A stretch of DNA of 64,000 bases, taken from NCBI GenBank assembly GCA_963978905.1, contig OZ022260.1, positions 35,357,326-35,421,325 on the forward strand, in the 5' to 3' direction. The translations under genes and the position numbers were made by a program. Source of the stretch: Trichostrongylus colubriformis (taxonomy: Eukaryota; Nematoda; Chromadorea; Rhabditida; Trichostrongylidae). The notes below the pieces were generated by a model. That model worked only from the letters and a program-made list of their open reading frames with translations. It did no database searches and was not told where the DNA came from. This document shows, piece by piece, positions 57,430-64,000 of this stretch. The number at the start of each line of letters is the position of its first letter. Within the stretch, counting starts at the first letter, position 1.

Positions 57430-57795
57430 CGCGCCTTGGGTCAAAATGTTTGGCTTCCAGTGTTATGAGCACTCTGAGGTCCACGTCAAATAGGCAAAAA
57501 AAACCTAAAGTAGGGGTACCCTAGCACACTAAAAATGATTTTGCACATGGTTTATTTCGCAGCTATCATAAACACGATAAGCCAAAAACTAGAAATTAAA
57601 AAATTTTGTTTTCAGCGGGGATCGAACCATTAACCAGCGTCCTCCCAGAACCCTCTAGCCAAGTTTGACACTGATTTGTTGCTTCTTGTATGAGCCTCTA
57701 TAAAATGGAAGAAACGTTTTAAAAAAGCTCGTCATGTCCAAATGGGTCATCCTTGTGAGACGCGTTCAGCGAACTGTGACCATCCGCGCATCAGG
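57430..57795 (-). mobile_element. Same 365-bp insertion in duplication unit 2
   Basis: ATACCACC at 57422-57429 and 57796-57803. The insertion predates the tandem duplication because both units carry it at the same place. Confidence 0.5.
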
Positions 57796-57983
57796 ATACC
57801 ACCAAACAGTCATCCATCAGAAGGCAGCGGTCATCTCACTCTGCTTTGCACGAGAACAAAACTCACAATGAATTATGACCTATAACAATCTCAACAACAT
57901 AAGCGTAATGATCGGCCCACCGCACAGCGCTCCTATTGAATTGCAATGATGGCTACCTGGTGTGGTTCATAGTTCTTACAAAA

Positions 57984-58610
57984 TTTCGAGGATGGTTGTG
58001 TGGGCCAATGTTATCCATTCAGCGAGTGTAATTGAAGGGGGTTAGAGCGCAACTCCACTGGGAGGGAAGGGAGAGGGGCAGGGGCTTTTATAGAATGATG
58101 GACACCTATGTATCGCTGTAAAGCTTTTTACGTTGAACACTGACATGTCGTCACACTATTTGTTTGACATTAGCATTTCCCCCGAAACTGTGTCTCGAAA
58201 CAGCGCTTCTACATAATTCCGTCTCTTGTAGAGCAGCTGTACGAGACCTTAAGAGCCCTACCTCCCAGCATTTGATACTGCAGGGAGGGGCGGCCACTTC
58301 ATAAACGCTACAACAAGCCCTCTCTTGTATTTTCTGGAAAGCCACAGTAACAACAGAGCGACTTTGTGCCAATTTCAAGAATTCCTTGAAAATACACTAT
58401 GATGTATGTAGTTCGCTTTGAGGGTAGTACCGATTTCATGGCGACCGCATACAGTCCCCTGTCATCAATTTCTGTTACTAGTAAACTGCCCAGAAACTAG
58501 AACTCACTTTTGAGGAACATTGCAATTCCTGTCCGTGCACTTCTCGAAATGAAGCATACCAAGTTCGAAAACATACACTATCGACCGTTATCAAAGAGAA
58601 CGCTATCAGA
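57984..58610. repeat. Single ~547-bp unit (paralogue of 14110-14690)
   Basis: Matches 14090-14690, including the GGTTAGAGCGCAACTCCACT start and the ATGAAGCATACCA end. Confidence 0.8.
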
Positions 58611-58612
58611 AG

Positions 58613-58930
58613 TTTCCCTACTATATATCGAGCGCTTCATCTGTCTCTCAGTGCATCCATCCGTGCGTTCGTCCCTCTGTCACGAAATCAGGCATACCAT
58701 GAAAAACAACCTGTGGAGATGGGGAGAAGTTTGGGATGGGCAGGGCATGGGACCACAAGTGAAGAGCACTCATGGACCAAGTCAAGCTGGAAAGCGTAAC
58801 AGAATTATTGCGCTGTATTATGAAAAATTTTATGTTATTATCAATATATCCTTCTCTTATGTAAACCAGTAACTTTGTGCGTCTGTTTGTCGGTATGTCG
58901 GTACGTTTGTATGTGGGTATGTAAGTATGT
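58613..58930 (+). mobile_element. Helitron-like 5' end, truncated
   Basis: TCCCTACTATATATCGAGCG, then a CTGTC(T/A)-rich tract, TCACGAAATCAGGCATACC and GTGGAGATGGGGAGAAGTTT, as in the element at 15132. It is cut by the reverse copy starting at 58936. A GTATGTAAGTA microsatellite (58890-58935) lies at the junction. Confidence 0.55.
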
Positions 58931-58935
58931 AAGTA

Positions 58936-60745
58936 CCAGCTGGCGGGCGCACACTACTGCGCGCGATTCTAGCGATGTTGTGCAGAATATGTTTGATCGG
59001 CACGGCCACAGTTGTGTATGCCGTTAAGTGGGAATTTCCTTTCCTCTCCCTTCAGTTGAGCTATTTATTTGGATAAAAGCGGAGAAAATGGCGTGATAAA
59101 AAAAGCATTTAATAGTTCAGTCGCTTTGCACCGAACCCATTTTGCACGTCATCGACACGAATCGCGCGCAGTATTGTGGGCGAGCCAACCTGTTTAGGTC
59201 ATCATTGGACAATTGGATAGTTTAGACATTGATAGTTTTGTATTTGATTGCATCGACTGGTAACAATTTGTTCACCTGCTGAGCATCTAATTCCTACAGA
59301 TTGATGGCAGATCCATATTCCGATTATCGATGTTTATAGTTTTTGTAAACATGCTTCATTACTTGCAATTTTACATAGTCTAGCGGGCGATACCCAGTGT
59401 TGCTGCCAGTACCGCGTTGAAAACTGATTCCGAGTGAATCGTTTGCTCTGCTATCACAAATATAGGTTGTATCATGATTACCAATTTAGATCGCAGTATC
59501 AAGAGATATGCACCATTTTTCGGAACGCTAGGCAATTCAGCGGTTGATAGATCGGCCAATGACATCAAACATAAACAAAATATGTTCACCTAATGACACT
59601 GAGCATCAGACGCTTTTGCTGAAGCGGTCGTATAGTAGTAGCAAGCGATGTAAAAGATCATCCCATCCAAGTCCTAACGGTTCCCATCAGCCACCGTAAG
59701 CCGTCTTCACTGAGGCCCTGTACCCAACAGTACCATTGAGGTCCCTGCACCCTACAGTATCTGCGAATGTGAACATCCCACTGTTAACCAACAAAGCGTA
59801 CCGGCCTTGACGACATTTGCCTCCCGACGCTTCTTATCGAATCTTATCAACCGGTATCAAATTTGGATCACTCACCATTGATGTCCCTTTCCACCCTGCT
59901 CAACACCTATGAGTTTTAGTGCTCCAGAATCAATGCGAAGAGCGTAACTGATTCGACAACTCTAGCCATTTCACGCTCCTTATAGTATCTTATCAACCGT
60001 TATAAAGTTGGCTAACCCACTATTTATGTCCCCGCCCTATCTCGCAAAACACCTATGAGTGTCAGCGATGTAGGGTCAACGCAAAAGACGAAACGGATTC
60101 GACGATTCTAGCCTCTCTACGCTCTTTATCGAATCTTATCAACCGTTATCAGTGCGGGTTAACCACCATTAATGTCCCTGTCTCAAGACTCAGAACACCT
60201 ATGGATATCGGCGCACTGGGATCAACCCGAAAGGCGAAACGAATATAACGACATTTGCCTTCTCATGCTCCTTATCAAATCTTATCAAACATTATCATTG
60301 TGGATCACCCACCATCAAAGTCCCTGGACCACCCTGCTCAACACCTATGAGTTTTAGTGCTCCAGAATCAATGCGAAGAGCGTAACTGATTCGACAACTC
60401 TAGCCATTTCACGCTCCTTATAGTATCTTATCAGCTGTTATCAAGTGGGCTCACCCACCATAAATGTCCCCGCCCCATCCCGCAAAACACCTGTAGCAGC
60501 GCTCTACGATCAACCCGAAAGGCGAAACGACTTTGGTGGCATTCGCCTTTTGGGGCTCCTTATCAGCGCGTATCAGCTGCTATCACTTTCGGTCCACCAC
60601 CGCCTAGGTCCCCTTACCACCCCCTATATCATTTGTAAAATTGAGCGTCCCAGCATTGCTACGATGCGAAATATGAATTTCGTGGCAGACAGACAGCCAG
60701 ACACACACACGCACAGGCATACTAAGCGAATTATATAGAGTAGGA
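58936..60745 (-). mobile_element. Helitron-like non-autonomous element (reverse)
   Basis: Reverse of the 43760-45675 copy: 3' CTGG at 58936-58939, hairpin GCGCGC/GTGTGCGC at about 58945-58965, ~146-bp array at about 59800-60560, and 5' TCCTACTCTATATAATTCG at 60745. It lacks the nested MITE. Confidence 0.65.
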
Positions 60746-60859
60746 CTAAGTATGTAAGTAGGTAAGTATGTTTGTCTGTCCGCAAATGAATGATTGTGAT
60801 AAGGGAATGATAGAGCAAAGCAACCGCTTTGGGTAGGGGGAAGCCAATAGGTGTTGGAG

Positions 60860-61790
60860 TATTATTGTAAGGCGAGGAAAGCAAACCGGACGCTTTTGAC
60901 AATCGGCTGCTACCGTAATCATGTTTTCGCGCCAGGGCGCGTATCGACGCTGCTCGTTGTCATCACACACTCTCTCGCGTTTTGTCGTTCTCTCTGTGCC
61001 CTCTGCGTAGGAGAAAGCACGTGGCAAGCTGCTCGTGAATTGTACTACGCAAGCCGTCTAGGGGAGGCAACACCGATTGCATGGCTGAGAGTGGCAGCTG
61101 GAGTGGAGCTGAGTCATGGAGGAGAGCATGGGGGAAGGTGACAGCGGTCGGTGAACCGTTCCAATTCTTGGAGATGCATTGGTTGTGGCACGCATGCGTC
61201 CATCGTGGAGCTCTAACGTTGCGGCAACGTTTCAGGGGCGATAGATGGTCACGGTGCACACCTTTATTGTGAACCTAGGAATGATTTTGGGCCACAGCCC
61301 ATATTAGCCCCTGCGTCGAAGGTTCCTTCCCCTGCAATGCCGCGAAGCGCGCCACGAGTCGCGTTAAATCGAACTTAAGTGCTATCGCAATGGGGGGGGG
61401 GGCATCCCACAACACAACTGGACCCTATTTTTACCTAAGCCGTGAAAGGGAAAAGAGCCTTCCCTTCCCCCCCCCCCCAAGGCTTAGGCAAAAGTATACG
61501 CGTGAATGTGCAGATTGACCCATCAAGGATCTCTACACGATGCGCAGATAAGCAACTTTTTAGATGCCCCCCCCCTCATTGCGATAGCACCCAAACCTAA
61601 AACATTAAAACATCTGCTTTCAACATAATTCCTTCGTTCTATGTGTTTGAGGCAAGCAAACGAGACCCAAAACACTTGGAGGATGTAAGGAAGCATGTGT
61701 TGGTCCTGCCACGAAAACCTGATTTCTGTAGCAGCCGATTGTCAAAAGCGTCTGGTTTGCTCACCTCTTGTAAGGCTATCAACCTATTTC
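60860..61790. mobile_element. Inverted-repeat element with nested MITE
   Basis: CTTGTAAGGC-GAGGAAAGCAAACC...CGCTTTTGACAATCGGCTGCTAC (60865-60920) recurs inverted at 61727-61785. The hAT-like MITE at 61379-61591 is inside. Confidence 0.6.
61379..61591. mobile_element. hAT-like MITE, copy 3
   Basis: GTGCTATCGCAATGGGGGGG at the left and CCCTCATTGCGATAGCACC at the right; an inner palindrome includes CCTAAGC/GCTTAGG. Confidence 0.75.
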
Positions 61791-61791
61791 G

Positions 61792-62085
61792 TACCCTCGC
61801 CGTCATTCTGCGGTGCGCTGACGTCGCAGTAGGTGTCAGTACACTGGAATGGCAATGGCAGGTATGTTTAGTTGCAGGAGGAGAAGTACCACTCGGACTA
61901 GCCGACCAGAGTATGGGTAATTGATAAATGAGAGCTCTTTCAAGTTTTAGGACGTCAATGCCGGTGAATAAGTAAAAGGCCGGAAGCGGATGGTGGACCT
62001 CACAAAGGGTATTTTCTACAATTTCTGTGACTAATGGGTGGCACCAATGGATGTGGGGATAAGTGTGAAATCAACAATGTTATAC
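61792..62085. other. No gene recognised
   Basis: No exon or repeat signature seen. Confidence 0.4.
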
Positions 62086-62295
62086 GGTGCTATCGCAATG
62101 AGGGGGGGGGGCATCTTATGAAAAGTTCCTATCTAGGCATCCTAGAGAGATCCTTGAGGGGTCAATCTGCACATTCAGGCGTATACTTTTATCTAAGCCT
62201 TGAAGGAGGAAGGAAACAGCTGCTTTCCCCTTCTTGGCTTGGGTAAAAATAGGGTCTAGTAGTGGGATGCCCCCCCCCCTCATTGCGATAGTACC
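62086..62295. mobile_element. hAT-like MITE, copy 4
   Basis: GGTGCTATCGCAATGAGGGG and CCCCTCATTGCGATAGTACC at the ends. Flanks TGTTATAC and TGTTATAT are a near-perfect 8-bp target duplication. Confidence 0.8.
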
Positions 62296-62299
62296 TGTT

Positions 62300-62940
62300 A
62301 TATGTACTATAATCACATCGCTGAGCAGCTCCTGTTAACATTATCGTAAGGATATCAGTCGGATCGCCAAGCTGCCGTTCGACGCTTCTCCTTCTTAAGG
62401 GAGAGGCCGATTTTGTCAGCTCTTTCATATTTCATTTTCTATTAATTTTACTCACTCTCTACATACAGGCGTCAGAGTTATCACTCTACTGCAGTGCTCC
62501 ACTCTTTGAGTTTGCAGTACTGGCTCTGCCTAAACCACATGGGTTTGCTTCCATGTCGAACGACGCATGAGGCTTGACGATCGGATCGGATCAGATTGGC
62601 GCTTCTCCAAAAGTCAGTCGAAAATTGCTATCGATCATTTTCATCTCACACCCTATAATATTCCCAGGAGTACAAAAGGAATCAATTTTTTGTTGCGAAA
62701 TGGCGAAGCTGCGGCTATGGCGTCTAGGGTCGGCTTTTCCGAGAGAACAAAAGGCACGGAATGATATCAAGAGCGGAAGACACGGAGTTGGGTGCACACT
62801 ATTCCTCGCTGATGGTATCTATGACGCGCAAATTAGGTTCGATGAAAAGCGACTGATTTCCAATGAAAGCTCAGCTGAGAGCATGGGAAGGAAAATTTTA
62901 ACTTGATTCGATAAACAACGATGATCCTGATGATCAAACC
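62300..62940. other. No gene recognised
   Basis: A plus-strand open frame from 62574 to 62906 has no recognisable domain and no good splice or start context. Confidence 0.35.
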
Positions 62941-62942
62941 CA

Positions 62943-62972
62943 TCCTACTATATATAATTCGCTTAGTATGTC

Positions 62973-63003
<31 letters not shown>

Positions 63004-64000
63004 CTGTCCGTCTGTCACGAAATTCATATCTCGCGTCGCAGCAAGCTGGGACGCTGAATTTTACAAGTGATATAGGGGATGTCAAGGGAACCCCAGCGGT
63101 GGTGGACCGAAAGTGATAGCAGCTGATAAGGGCTGATAAGAAGCCTCAGAAGGCAAATGTCACCGAAGTCGTTTCGCCTTTCGGGTTGATCCAAGAGCGT
63201 TGACACTCATAGGAGTTTCGCGGGATTGGCTGGGAACATTAATGGAGGGTGACCCGCATTGATAACGGTTGATAAGATTTGATAAGGAGCGTAAAAAGGC
63301 TAGAATCATCGAATCCGTTTCGCTTCTCGCATTGGTAACGGAGCATTCATACTCACAGGTGTTGTGCGGGGTAAGACGGGGACATTAATGGTGGGTGATC
63401 CAGCATGATAACGGTTGATAAGTTTCGATAAGGAACGTAAAAAGGCTGGAATCGTCGAACCCGTTTCGCTTTTCGCATTGGTCGCGGAGCGTTCATACTC
63501 ACAGGTGTTGTGCGGGGTAAGACGTGGACGTTAATGGTGGGTGATCCAGCATGATAACGGTTGATGAGATTCGATAAGGAACGTAAAAAGGCTGGAATCG
63601 TCGAACCGTTTCGCTTTTCGCATTGGTCCCGGAGCGTTCATACTCACAGGTGTTGTGCAGGGTAAGACGGGGACATTAATGGTGGGTGATCTGCATTGGT
63701 TACGGTTGATAAGATTCGATAAGGAGCGTAAAAATGCTAGAGTCGTCGAACCCGTTTCGCTTTTCGCATCGGTCCCGGAGCGCTCATGCTCACAAGTGTT
63801 TTGCGGGGTAAGACGGAACAATAACGGTGGGTGATCCAGCTTGATAACGGTTGATAAGATTTGATAAGGAGCATGAGACGACGAATGTCGTCAAATTCGT
63901 TTCGCCTTTCGCGTTGATCCAAGAGCGCTGACAGTCATGGGTGTTTAGCAGACTGGGATGGGGACATTCAGTGGATGACTCAAACTGATAATGGTTGATA
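62943..64000 (+). mobile_element. Helitron-like element, 3' part outside the window
   Basis: TCCTACTATATATAATTCGC, CTGT/GT tract, TCACGAAATTCATATCTCG, and then a regular 146-bp array. The head is not interrupted, unlike the copy at 43760. Confidence 0.7.
63261..64000 (+). repeat. 146-bp tandem array (best preserved)
   Basis: GATAACGGTTGAT(A/G)AG starts at 63261, 63407, 63553, about 63698 and about 63844, i.e. 145-146-bp steps. Units share GTTTCGCTTTTCGCATTGGT and GGGGACATTAATGGTGGGTG. Confidence 0.9.

Larger units (their letters stand above)
53993..57983. repeat. Tandem duplication, unit 2
   Basis: Starts at CGGCGTTCACG (53993). Homology ends after GTTCTTACAAAATT, where unit 1 passes into unit 2 and unit 2 passes into the 57984-58600 repeat. 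Confidence 0.95.

Noticed and set aside
61081..61272. Opposed open frames near 61 kb
   Set aside because: Within an inverted-repeat element; no recognisable protein or splice signals.
63261..64000. CRISPR-like regular repeats
   Set aside because: The 146-bp units are repeated along their whole length without unique spacers, and the setting is a eukaryotic mobile element.

Overview
This window looks like intergenic and intronic DNA from a rhabditid nematode, most likely a strongylid (hookworm-like) worm. The evidence is four-fold: short introns with TTTCAG-like acceptors, a tRNA-derived SINE that I associate with hookworm genomes, decayed RTE/R4-like LINE and Penelope-like (PLE) coding remnants, and Tc1/mariner remnants with TA target duplications. 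No bacterial operons, rRNA genes, CRISPR arrays or intact transposase genes are visible. The species assignment is inference.

Layout. 0-7 kb: end of an inverted-repeat family, an old Helitron-like fragment, then a nest in which a broken LINE (2199-5232) sits inside one of two head-to-head PLE 3' ends (1880-6830). 7-11.4 kb: a GC-rich hairpin cluster, a ~280-bp repeat family split by a fold-back mariner (8609-9534), and a Helitron-like 5' end carrying a ~490-bp GACA tract. 12.3-17.3 kb: a repeat region collinear with 56.3-58.9 kb, containing an 83-bp-arm perfect palindrome (13251-13420), then a Helitron-like element. 18-26 kb: several MITEs, a 1-kb TTA-flanked element with its empty-site paralogue at 43.09 kb, and the best gene (minus strand, 23948-24563). 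27-36 kb: diverged repeats, candidate exons, two fold-back mariner remnants (33358-34013, 34261-34942), a MITE family and a terminal exon of a secreted-type protein (35287-35508). 36-46 kb: a SINE, nested TA-flanked elements, the last two exons of another minus-strand gene (40013-40359), a TGA-flanked element inside its upstream intron, and a Helitron-like element with a 146-bp tandem array. 46.5-49.7 kb: a 3.1-kb long-TIR element. 50-58 kb: a near-identical 3,997-bp tandem duplication. 58-64 kb: more Helitron-like copies and MITEs.

Genes are sparse and multi-exon; only fragments of three or four can be supported. What ties the region together is inverted, head-to-head duplication of mobile-element 3' ends (PLE, three mariner-like elements, the 13.3-kb palindrome, long-TIR elements). 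Several insertions can be dated relative to each other because a paralogous empty site lies in the same window.
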